DNA of 64,000 nt from Scandinavium sp036409475 (GTDB lineage: Bacteria > Pseudomonadota > Gammaproteobacteria > Enterobacterales > Enterobacteriaceae), in assembly GCF_036409475.1 (NCBI RefSeq), contig NZ_JAYRCK010000031.1, positions 1 to 64,000 on the forward strand. Direction: 5' to 3'. Positions within the stretch are counted from its first letter, which is position 1. Each line of letters starts with the position of its first letter. Position numbers and translations under genes: made by a program. Positions 24,868 through 34,400 of this stretch are shown here, in pieces. A model generated the notes under the pieces. The model worked only from the letters and a program-made list of their open reading frames with translations. It was not told the origin of the DNA and made no database searches.

Positions 24868-25988
24868 AGCGCCCCCTCCTCATGCTGGAGGTCGGGTTGA
24901 TACTGCTGGATACTCGTGCCTCTGTGTAGCCGACACACCTCCTCCAGCGTCTCTTTGGCGGGCAACACGCTGTCGGCAAAATGGATCCCCGGCGCAATCT
25001 CCCCCTGTAGCACACGCCGGGCGCAGGAGACGGCGACCGCCGCACTGAGCGCCTGGCTACTCTCCGTGGCCACCACCGCGCGTGTTGTCGCGCACCCCTC
25101 CTGCTGTAGGTCAAATACCATGTGATACCACGGCCGGAACCCCAGCAGATCGATAGCGCTGGCCGCTTCCACGGCGTGGATAGCCTTACTCAGGCTGGCT
25201 GATGTCCCGTCAAGCGCGCCCCGTAATCCGGTCAGCGTGTCATGCAATCGGTTACCGCAAAAGACGTTGTACCACTGCACATTCGCCAGTTGCCTGTCCA
25301 GTGCCAGTCGTTCCACGTCGGCGCTCAAATAAGGCAGCAGGGTAACCTGACCCGGAAAGTGAGGCAGAGAATCCTGGCGTTGTGCCGTCAGGCTATGACG
25401 ACAGCGCCGTCCCAGACGCCAGCTTGCGCCCGCTTCGCCATACCAATAATCAGAAGGCGCCAGCGCGTTGTGCTGTTCATTAAGCGACAACACCAGATCG
25501 GCCGCCGCCGCCCCTCCAATTCGCTCGATCCCGCCGCACCAGACGGTCAACGATCCGCCTAAACGATCGCTTAACCCGCGCGGAACCAGATTCGCAAGGC
25601 CCGGCAGCATCCCGGCAGAAAGTACCGCACGCCAGCCCGCAACGGGCGTACGCTGGCGCAACAGTTGCCACGCCGGGCCGTCGCCGGAGACATCGATATA
25701 GTCCGCTCCGGCCTCTGCCGCCGCATTCGCGACCCGATCCAGAACCTGATAAGAAGGCCCTGCGCAATTGATCACCAGCGAACATTCCGCACAGAAGCGC
25801 CGGAGCGCATCGTCGTGCCAGAGATCCACCGTCTGCCATTGCGCCGCATAACGCAGCGCCAGCGAACGCAGCGACAGCGGCTGGCGGGCGCCCAAACGCA
25901 GCGGATAGCCAAGCTCCGCCAGCCATTGCGTAACAAAGTGCCCAATCCCCCCGCTGGCGCCAAGGATCGCAATACGTTGCATTGTCAT
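24864..25988 (-). CDS. Saccharopine-dehydrogenase-like NAD(P)-binding enzyme
   Basis: Predicted oxidoreductase of 374 residues with an N-terminal Rossmann fold (IAILGASGGIGHFVTQWLAE), a conserved LVINCAGPSYQVLD segment, and ADYIDVSGDGPAW and AVLSAGMLPGLANLVPRGL, all typical of the saccharopine dehydrogenase NADP-binding family. It lies between the second NRPS and the thiazolinyl reductase with four-base overlaps on both sides, so it belongs to the pathway. Yersiniabactin and pyochelin loci have no such gene. Possible roles are a second ring reduction, an imine or aldehyde reduction, or formation of an opine-like C-N bond; I cannot choose among them. Confidence 0.75.
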   Translation of the reverse strand: MTMQRIAILGASGGIGHFVTQWLAELGYPLRLGARQPLSLRSLALRYAAQWQTVDLWHDDALRRFCAECSLVINCAGPSYQVLDRVANAAAEAGADYIDVSGDGPAWQLLRQRTPVAGWRAVLSAGMLPGLANLVPRGLSDRLGGSLTVWCGGIERIGGAAAADLVLSLNEQHNALAPSDYWYGEAGASWRLGRRCRHSLTAQRQDSLPHFPGQVTLLPYLSADVERLALDRQLANVQWYNVFCGNRLHDTLTGLRGALDGTSASLSKAIHAVEAASAIDLLGFRPWYHMVFDLQQEGCATTRAVVATESSQALSAAVAVSCARRVLQGEIAPGIHFADSVLPAKETLEEVCRLHRGTSIQQYQPDLQHEEGAL

Positions 25989-28900
25989 TGCTCACCTCCG
26001 CTCAGGAGATGACGGGAAAGGGTCGCCGCCAGTATTGAAGCGTTATCGCGGGATAAACAGCTAAAGTGATCGCCGGGCGTGTCATCAATAATCAGGTTGC
26101 CGTAGCATATCGCTTGCCAGTAACCCGCCACGTCGCCGGGCGTTCCCGGCAACAGCGGGTCGCTTTCGCTGTTGCGGATCACCACCGTATGACCAAACCA
26201 GGGCTGCGGCTTATGCCGCCCGACGGCGGCCATGCTGTGGCAAAAAAGCCTGTAGCTTTCGGCAAACCGGGAGTCATCGAGTTGTTCCTGATGATAAACG
26301 CCCTGCTCAACGCCGGAGGATTGCAGTAAGGCCAGCCGCTGCGCCAGCGGTTTCGCCATCCAGACGTTCAGCGCCTGGCCGACCTGCTGATGCTCCGGAG
26401 CCAGACTGGCGAATGCGCCTTGCGGAATATGGCCCGCCGTTTTTTGTAAAATCGCGTTCACCGCCGCGGAAAATGCCGGTTCCGGCGGCAGGCCAAGCTG
26501 TGTTAAATCAGCCCCCAGCGCCCGGGCAAAGACATACTCCACCAGCCCCTCGTCATCGACACGCGGCGGTTGCCAGGCGCTGATCGCCACCAGTTGATGA
26601 ACCCGTTTTCCGCGCTCGGTAAGCTGGCGCGCAATCTCTGCCGCCAGTAATCCGCCCAGGCAATAACCGACCAGCGTATAGCTTTCTGCGCGGTCAATCA
26701 GTAAATCGGTGTATTGCCCGGCAAGTCGGCTTAACGCCTCTTCCGCCGCCAGATTCAGGAAAGTCGATGCGCCAGGCAGCGCCAGACCGACACCCTGACT
26801 AAAGCGCGACTTGTCCAGCGCCGTTAACACATGCTGATAAGGCTGTAAATTACCGGTTCCCGCATGCAGCAGAACGCAGCAATGTGCTTTGTCCTGTGCC
26901 GTTCCCCACAACTCTACCAGCGGTGACAGCGCCTGCTGCGCGGCTACGGGCGCGTTGTCGGCGCGGCGCAACAGTTCGGCTAATGCCATGACCGTGGGCT
27001 CACGCAGCAGATGACGCAGCAGCGTTTCCCATTCCAGTTTCGCTGCGGCATCAAGGGTTTTACGTATTCTGGCAATCATCCGCGACAGCAGCAGCGAATC
27101 GCCGCCTGCCGCATAGAAGTCAGTATCACGGGCGATATTCGCAACCCCCAGTACATCCGCCCATACGGCGGCGATCTCTTGTTCCAGGGCATCAATCGGC
27201 GCTTCGCCGGTATGGCTTGCGCTAGCTGTCTCGCCGGGTTTCGGCAGCGCCACATTCAACGCCTGACGATCGATTTTTCCGCTCGCGCTGCGCGGTAGTC
27301 TATCGAGCAGTTGCAAATGTGCCGGGATCATATAGCCCGGTAATCTCGCCTGCAAAAACTGCCGCAGTTCGGTTTCACGCAGGTCACAACGGTCGGTTTT
27401 AAACTGGGCGATAAAGACCCCCTGACCGGCGCTTGCCAGCGCGCTATCCGCGGCGGGCATGCAGCCGGTCAGCGTCGCCCCCGCCTCATCCAGCAGCGTG
27501 AGCCATTGCTCGCGCGTAAAGAAGGTTTGGTCGCTGTCGGCACGCAAATCGGTAAAACCGGTCAGTTCCGGGAAAAACTCCATCGAGACCAGTAACGGGT
27601 AGTTATGCCGACGGAAAGGTTCGATAAAGACAAGGACCCCACCCGGCGCTAACAGCGAGGAGAAGCGTCTCAGAACCTCTCCCGCGTTACGCGCGTTATG
27701 CAGCACGTTGGCGCACAGGAGAACATCAATGCTGTTAGGCAGCATCCCCTGCGGCTCGGCAGGCAAGTTCATATCGAAAATGCCGTAGCGCATCCATGGC
27801 CACGGCGCGAACAGTTTTCGCGCCTCAACCAGGAAAAACTCCGACAGATCGGTAAACCGGTATTCCGGCGTGTAGTCAGCCAGCGCGGGAACCAGATCGC
27901 TGGCGGTTCCCGCCACCCCGGCCCCCACTTCCAGAATACGTAGCGGCTGAGGATTCTCCTTCGCCAACGCGGTAATGGCTGATACCACAATAGCGTTCAT
28001 GCTCTGGCTGACCAGGTTATCGCGGTAGGCGGCGTGGGCGGTAGACAGCTCGCCTTGTGGAAACAGCAGGTCGCGAACGTCGGTTTCACCGCGCAATAAA
28101 CCGCCAAGCCGGTCGCTACAGACCCGAATATAATGCAGCGTCTGGCTACCGTAACCCGCCTGCTGCTCCAGTCGTTCAACCTCACGCCAGACGCGTGAAA
28201 CCTGCTCATCATCAGCCATAGCAGGGTGGTGATAGCGCCCCTCATCATCACGATGCAACGCCCCGGCGCTGATCAACCCATCAAGCCAGCGACGCAGCAA
28301 TCGCTGATGAACGTCGGCCACCGCCGTCGCCAGATAAATCTCTGGCAGGGTATGCCGCGCGTCATTGGTGCGAAACAGCCCACTTGCGCGTAACTGTGCG
28401 ATCATCGCAAGGATTGCCACCCGGTCAGCGCCGTCCATTAACAATTTGAAAGCCGCCCCGTCAATCTGCTGCTCGGTTGCGATTGCGCTACGCCGCGCGG
28501 CCTCCAGAGCGGCGTTCGCGGGTGGCTGCACGCCCTGCGCCAGTTCAGCAAAACCATACAGTTGACTCGCGGTACCGTTACCCTCCGTCAGCAAAGCCAC
28601 ACCATCTGCCACTGCCGGGTGCTGGCGCATCACCGCCGCAATCTCGCCGGGCTCGACACGGTGGCCGCGAATTTTAACCTGATGGTCCATCCGCCCCAGA
28701 AACTCGATATTACCGTCCGGCCAGTAGCGTCCACGATCGCCGGTCAGGTACAGGCGTTCGCCATCAGCACGTGTGACAAAACGCTGCGCCGTCTTTTGCG
28801 CATCGCCGAGATAGGCGCTGGCGAGGCCATCTCCGGCAATCGCAATCTCGCCGCTGACCCAGTCAGGTCTGTCGTTGAGCCCTTCATCAATAACGTACAA

Positions 28901-31414
28901 ACGCTGATTCGCCAGCGGTTTGCCGTAAGGGACACTTTTCCAGTGCGGTTCCGTCTTTTCCAGCGCATAAAATACCGACCAAATCGCCGCTTCCGTGGCA
29001 CCGCCCAGCGCAATCAGGTGCGCCTGAGGCGCATGTTTTTGCAGACAAGGAAGGAGATCGAGCGGCACCCAGTCTCCGGATACCAGCGCCAGACGTAAAT
29101 CCGCCAGCGGCCCCGGCAGCGCATCGCAGAGCATTTGCAACTGCGCCGGCACCGTATTCCATAATGTGATGCGGTGATGCGCCATCAGGTCGGCCCAATG
29201 AGAGGGATCGGACCTGCGCGACGCCAGCGGATAAACCAACCGACCTCCCGCCGCCAGCACGCCAAAAAGATCGTAAACCGATAAATCAAAGCCCAGATTG
29301 GCTATCGCCAGTATGCTGTCGCTCGCCTTGATGGCGAAACGGCGGTTGATATCCGCGAGGGTATTCCATGCGGCCTGATGCGAAACCACCACCCCTTTCG
29401 GCTCACCCGTTGAACCGGAGGTGTAGATAATGTAAGCGGGTTGTTCAGGGGCAACGAGCGACGGCTGGAACGCCCTCACCGCTTGCGATGGCGCGCAGGT
29501 AAGCGCCATCACGCCTGATGGCATCGTGATGTCGGCATCGCAGAAGGCCCAGTTCACCTGCGCATTGCGCATAATTGCCTCGCGGCGTATCGCGGGCTGC
29601 TGGGGATCGATGGGCACATAGCAGCCGCCGCACAGCAGAATGGCTAACGGAGCCAGCGCCTGAGCGCGTCCTTTGCCGCAGATAACGGCAACGGGATCCG
29701 CTGGCTGATGCCCGGCCTGACGTAGCGTCTGCGCCAGCGCCTGAGCCTGCTCAATCAATTGGCCAAAACTCAGCGAACCGTCGCCATCCTCCAGCGCCGT
29801 CGCATCCGGGTACTGGCGCGCGTACTGCACAACACCGCTGTGCAGTAACGCTGGCGAAAGCGCCTGATACGTCTCATTCGTCTGGCGGCGCAGGCGGCGC
29901 TGAGCCGATGGCAGTTTCAGCGGCTGTGTCAGCTGTAAGCAGGCGTCCCCCTCAGTCAACAAGCTATCAATCAACTCGCAGAAGGCGGAAAACGCATTCG
30001 CAATCACGTCTTCCGGGAAGAACGCCTCCCGGCAATCCCAGGCCAGCAACACGCCTTCTGTCGTCGCCGTTGCCTGACAGTCAATCAGCACCTGAGGCGT
30101 CTGCGTCAGTCCTTGCAATATGCGATAATGGCGCACATGTTCCGACGCCGGTTCCTGACCCAGCGTACTGGTAAAGACCACCGGCATCAGCACCGGTTCG
30201 CCGCGCTGGCGGGAGAGTTCGCTCAGTACCTCAATGCCGGAACAGGCGCTATGCTCCAGGTCGGTAAATAGCTGCTGACTCATCTGGACTAGCGTGTCAA
30301 CAAAGCGCTGCTCATCGCGTAAATCCACCGCCAGAAGCGTGACGGAAGTAAAATCGCCAATCAGACGGTTGCTGTCCTGATGAACCGCGTCACGCAAAAA
30401 AATCGGTAAATTAAGCGTAAAGCGCCGCTGCTCGCTGTAAAACGCTAACACCTGCGCAAATGCGCCGAGGATCAGCATCGTTGGCGTCAGGCGATGGCAG
30501 GCAGCTAGCTGCCGCAGTTGCTCATGCTGTGCATGAGAAAGCAGACGCTGGCGACGCACAAAGGGGGCGGAAGAAGATGCGTTAATAAGCGGCAACGATG
30601 GGGCGTCAGGAAGAGCGTTCAGCCGGTTCAGCCAGTACTGACGAGCGTGGCGATAACGGCGTCCCTGACGCGCCGCGCGCCGGGCAATGACATAATCGCG
30701 AAAACGCAATTCGGTTTCGGTCGCTTGCGCTTCGCGCGGAAAAAGCTGCCGCTCAATCTCATCGATCAACAGCCATAAACTGGCCGCATCCACCAGAATC
30801 AGCTCAATGGTCAACAGCAGACGGGTTTCCTGCGCCAGTTGCACTGAGCACGCGGCAAAGAGCGGCCAACGGCGGTAATCTGAAGGCGCCGCCAGCATGT
30901 GTTCGCGTAGTTGTGCCGTTTGGCGATTTGCCTCTGCTGGTGAAAGATGAAGACAGACATGATTTTCCAGCCTGTAAGCCGGAACCTGCGGCAGCACCCG
31001 CTGGTATCCCTCATCTTCAATGACCACCCGCAACATATCATGACGTGCGATAACGGCGCGGAGTGCCGCCTCTAATGCCTGCGGTTCAACCTGACGGTCA
31101 AACGCCACCTCCAGGAATCCCCGGCAGGCAACGCCGCCAAAGGTGAACGCGCTGTGACGCCCGACAAAGTAAGCCTGCTGGGCTTCGGTCAGCGGGAAAG
31201 GCTGGTAGCGCCCCGCCACATCGGGCGTAATCTGCTGTTCGGCGCGTTCTTCTTCCTCCAGCCAGGCCAGCAATGCGGGCTTGTGCGCGCTTAGCTGCTG
31301 TTTCAGCGCCGCCGTCATCACGCCCGCAGGCGCCCGGAATCGCAACTGCTCATCTTCACGCCAGAGTTCGATCCCTTGTGTTTCCAGTCCTGCAACAAAA
31401 TCAGAAATATTCAC
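25985..31414 (-). CDS. Terminating NRPS, docking-Cy-A-MT-PCP-TE (PchF-like)
   Basis: Non-ribosomal peptide synthetase of 1809 residues. Domains in order: TubC-type docking (1-55), heterocyclisation Cy (~70-500, motif E204-xxxx-D209-xx-S212, where Asp is usual at the first position), adenylation A (~520-1385, YTSGSTG near 664, terminal Lys1380), a methyltransferase inserted late in A (~1080-1340, ILEVGAGVAG at 1160), carrier PCP (Ser1440 in GGDS) and thioesterase (~1500-1809, nucleophile motif GYCLGG with Cys1585, His1783). The specificity positions read DLYNLSLIWK, the cysteine code of pyochelin-type synthetases. It should add the last cysteine, cyclise and methylate it and release the product. 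It starts with GTG in a 4-base overlap with the upstream NRPS stop. Confidence 0.95.
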   Translation of the reverse strand: MNISDFVAGLETQGIELWREDEQLRFRAPAGVMTAALKQQLSAHKPALLAWLEEEERAEQQITPDVAGRYQPFPLTEAQQAYFVGRHSAFTFGGVACRGFLEVAFDRQVEPQALEAALRAVIARHDMLRVVIEDEGYQRVLPQVPAYRLENHVCLHLSPAEANRQTAQLREHMLAAPSDYRRWPLFAACSVQLAQETRLLLTIELILVDAASLWLLIDEIERQLFPREAQATETELRFRDYVIARRAARQGRRYRHARQYWLNRLNALPDAPSLPLINASSSAPFVRRQRLLSHAQHEQLRQLAACHRLTPTMLILGAFAQVLAFYSEQRRFTLNLPIFLRDAVHQDSNRLIGDFTSVTLLAVDLRDEQRFVDTLVQMSQQLFTDLEHSACSGIEVLSELSRQRGEPVLMPVVFTSTLGQEPASEHVRHYRILQGLTQTPQVLIDCQATATTEGVLLAWDCREAFFPEDVIANAFSAFCELIDSLLTEGDACLQLTQPLKLPSAQRRLRRQTNETYQALSPALLHSGVVQYARQYPDATALEDGDGSLSFGQLIEQAQALAQTLRQAGHQPADPVAVICGKGRAQALAPLAILLCGGCYVPIDPQQPAIRREAIMRNAQVNWAFCDADITMPSGVMALTCAPSQAVRAFQPSLVAPEQPAYIIYTSGSTGEPKGVVVSHQAAWNTLADINRRFAIKASDSILAIANLGFDLSVYDLFGVLAAGGRLVYPLASRRSDPSHWADLMAHHRITLWNTVPAQLQMLCDALPGPLADLRLALVSGDWVPLDLLPCLQKHAPQAHLIALGGATEAAIWSVFYALEKTEPHWKSVPYGKPLANQRLYVIDEGLNDRPDWVSGEIAIAGDGLASAYLGDAQKTAQRFVTRADGERLYLTGDRGRYWPDGNIEFLGRMDHQVKIRGHRVEPGEIAAVMRQHPAVADGVALLTEGNGTASQLYGFAELAQGVQPPANAALEAARRSAIATEQQIDGAAFKLLMDGADRVAILAMIAQLRASGLFRTNDARHTLPEIYLATAVADVHQRLLRRWLDGLISAGALHRDDEGRYHHPAMADDEQVSRVWREVERLEQQAGYGSQTLHYIRVCSDRLGGLLRGETDVRDLLFPQGELSTAHAAYRDNLVSQSMNAIVVSAITALAKENPQPLRILEVGAGVAGTASDLVPALADYTPEYRFTDLSEFFLVEARKLFAPWPWMRYGIFDMNLPAEPQGMLPNSIDVLLCANVLHNARNAGEVLRRFSSLLAPGGVLVFIEPFRRHNYPLLVSMEFFPELTGFTDLRADSDQTFFTREQWLTLLDEAGATLTGCMPAADSALASAGQGVFIAQFKTDRCDLRETELRQFLQARLPGYMIPAHLQLLDRLPRSASGKIDRQALNVALPKPGETASASHTGEAPIDALEQEIAAVWADVLGVANIARDTDFYAAGGDSLLLSRMIARIRKTLDAAAKLEWETLLRHLLREPTVMALAELLRRADNAPVAAQQALSPLVELWGTAQDKAHCCVLLHAGTGNLQPYQHVLTALDKSRFSQGVGLALPGASTFLNLAAEEALSRLAGQYTDLLIDRAESYTLVGYCLGGLLAAEIARQLTERGKRVHQLVAISAWQPPRVDDEGLVEYVFARALGADLTQLGLPPEPAFSAAVNAILQKTAGHIPQGAFASLAPEHQQVGQALNVWMAKPLAQRLALLQSSGVEQGVYHQEQLDDSRFAESYRLFCHSMAAVGRHKPQPWFGHTVVIRNSESDPLLPGTPGDVAGYWQAICYGNLIIDDTPGDHFSCLSRDNASILAATLSRHLLSGGEQ

Positions 31415-34400
31415 AATAAACCTTCATCCTTACTGTTTTGATAAGCCAGATGCCTTTCGACTGATGCACAAAGGCCCAAAAAAGACGCATCCGCGAAAAA
31501 CTCACGCAACGTCAGGGTGATACCAAAATGCTTGCAGAGATTCGCCACCAGCCGCGTCCCCGAAAGTGAGTTACCGCCAACGGCGAAGAAGTTGTCCTCT
31601 TGCTGAGGAAGCTCACCGCCAACCGCACGTTGCCAGGCGTGAGCGACAGCCTGCTGAACCGGATGAGTAAAGGTCCTCTTCGCCACCTGCGGCGATGGCT
31701 GCATCGCCAGCAACCGACGTCGGTCAACTTTGCCATTCGCGGTAAGCGGCCAGTCCTCAAGGGCGACAATCGCGCCCGGAACGGCGTATCCCGGTAGCTG
31801 CTCGCGCAGCGCCAGAATGAGCGCATCGGTATCGGCGTTTGCCATCTCGACAAACGCGACAATTCGCGCCGACATGCCTTCTCCTTGCACAAACGCCGCG
31901 GCGCGTCTGACGTTTTCATGGCGCAACAGGCAGTGTTCGATTTCCCCAAGCTCAATACGGTGACCGCGCAGCTTAATTTGTCCGTCCCGACGCCCCAAAA
32001 ACTCCAGGACGCCATCAGGACGGTAGCGCCCCCTGTCGCCCGTTCGATACCAGCGCAAAGGATACGCACCGCTAAACTGCGCCTGAGTTAAGGCTTCATC
32101 TGCGCAATATCCGCGCGCAACGCCCTGTCCGCCGATCAGTAATTCACCCGCAACCCAGTCCGGCGCATCGAACCCGAGCGAATCGACAACGCGGAACTGC
32201 TGATTTCGCAACGGCAGGCCATAAGGCACCGACTGCCAGCCGTCAGGAGGCGTCATGGCGACAGGCCAGGCATTTGACCAGATAGAGGCTTCCGTCGCGC
32301 CGCCAAGCGCTATGACCTGGGCATCGGGCGCCGTTCCCCGTAATCGGGCGGCGATATCCGTGGCAACCCAATCGCCGGAAAGCAGCGCCAGCCTTAATGC
32401 GGGCAAACTGACGGACCGTAGCTGCGCGACATCGATAAGCATTTCCAGCAGCATCGGCACGCTATTCCAGATGCTCACCTGATGTTCGACCATCAGCGCC
32501 AGCCAGCTTTCAGCGTCGCGATACCCTTCATCCTCCGTTAAGACCAGCAGCGCGCCGACGTTGAGGGCGGCAAACACATCAAAGACCGCCAGGTCAAAGT
32601 CCAGCGCGGCGACGCCCAGCAGCACATCACGCTTGCCGATGTCATAGCGCTGGCCAATATCGTCAAGGGTATTCAGTACGCTGCGATGTTCGATTTCAAC
32701 GCCCTTCGGCTCACCGGTCGATCCCGACGTAAAGAGGATGTAAGCCAGCGTATCGCCAGCGGCAATAACCGGTTCCGATAACGGCGGCGACATCAGGAGC
32801 GTCTCTGGCGTGGCGACCGGTAAATCAAGGGAGAGCGGACGGTCGCTGATAACCAGCCGCGCCTGCGCTTTGTGGCACAGCATAGCCTGACGTGCAGCGG
32901 GATGTGCCGGATTCACGGGTAGCCAGACGGCGCCTGCCGCCAGAATCCCCAGTAGCGAGGCAATCTGCTCGCTTCCACGCGCACAGCACAAGGCAACCCG
33001 ATCGCCGGGATTCACCCCGCGTTGCCGCAGCGCCGCCGCAATACGCAATGCGTTTTCCCGCAGGTCGCCAGCGGTCATGAAACCGCGTCGACTGTCCCAT
33101 AATGTCTGGCGCTGAGGCTCCCTTTCGGCTTGCCTGAAGAACGCCTGGTGTAACGCCGTATCGGCCGACAAGCACCCGGAAGTGGCGTTAACCTGCGCCC
33201 GCACACGCTGCTGCTCAGGCGGCAATTCTCGCCGGATGGGCTGCGCCCAGTCCGCCTCCGCCAGCTGGTGCAGCATTGCGCAATAGCCGCTAAACATCTG
33301 TTCAATCATCTGTTCCGGGAACAGCGCGGTAAGGTAATCCCAACTCAGCAGCAGGCCATCAGCTAAATCAATCACCTGATGATCCAGCCAGACCTGCGGC
33401 GTTTGTGAACAGGTGAAATCCGGCCAGCGCACCGCTAATGCTTGTGCATCCGCCACGCCCAGCATACTGGTGAACACCACGGGTACCGCGCGCGTTTCGC
33501 TCCCCTGCTGTTGCGCCATTTCCCGCATGACGGTCACAGCAGAGACCTGTTGATTATCCAGATCGCGCCAGATTTGCGCCTGTAAACGCTGCGCGTGACT
33601 GAACCAGCTTCCTTGTGCTTGCGCGTGATATTCGGCGAGGATCAGCGAGGTGAAATCGCCCACCACGTGATGGATATCAGGATGTGAAGGCTGACGGTCA
33701 AACAGCGTCATGTTGACCACCAGCGAAGATTGCCCGCTCCAGCGGCTCAGAACCTCCGCAAAGCAGGTCAGCAACAGGACCGACGGCGTGATCCCCGCCT
33801 CGCGCGCCCGCCCGTTCAGCCGCTGCCAGAGGGGAGTCGGTAGCCTGTGCTGTAGCCGCGTAAAATGCGGCGTGGCTATGGCTGACGGCGCAATTCGCGT
33901 TGGCAGTTGCGGTGCAGAAGGAAGCGAATCCAGCCGTTGACGCCAGTAATGCTTCGCGGCGCTATCTTCACCCTGCTTCTGACGCCAGAGAAGGTAATCA
34001 CGAAAACCGATTTCCGGCCGCGGGAGATCCACATCCGGCTGTTGATAATAATGAAAGAGTTCGCTGAACAACGTCAGCATACTGAGGCCATCGACCATCA
34101 AATTATCGAACAATACCGCCAGCCGGACTTGCCCCGCGTCATACTCAATCACCCGGATGTCATACAGCCGACCTTCGCTGGTCGAAAGCAACTGGCGTGA
34201 CACCTCTTCGCGTAATTGCTGTAGTTGCGCCGTCATGTGAGGGCCGGGTTCAAGGCGATAACGGCGAAATGCGTAATCGGCTATCTGCGGAAGTACACGC
34301 TGTTGCCCTTCGGCATCGATAACGCATCGCAGCATATCGTGGCGCGTGACCAGGCGATTCCAGGCCCGTTCCATACGCGCAATGTCCAGCCCGGGCAGTT

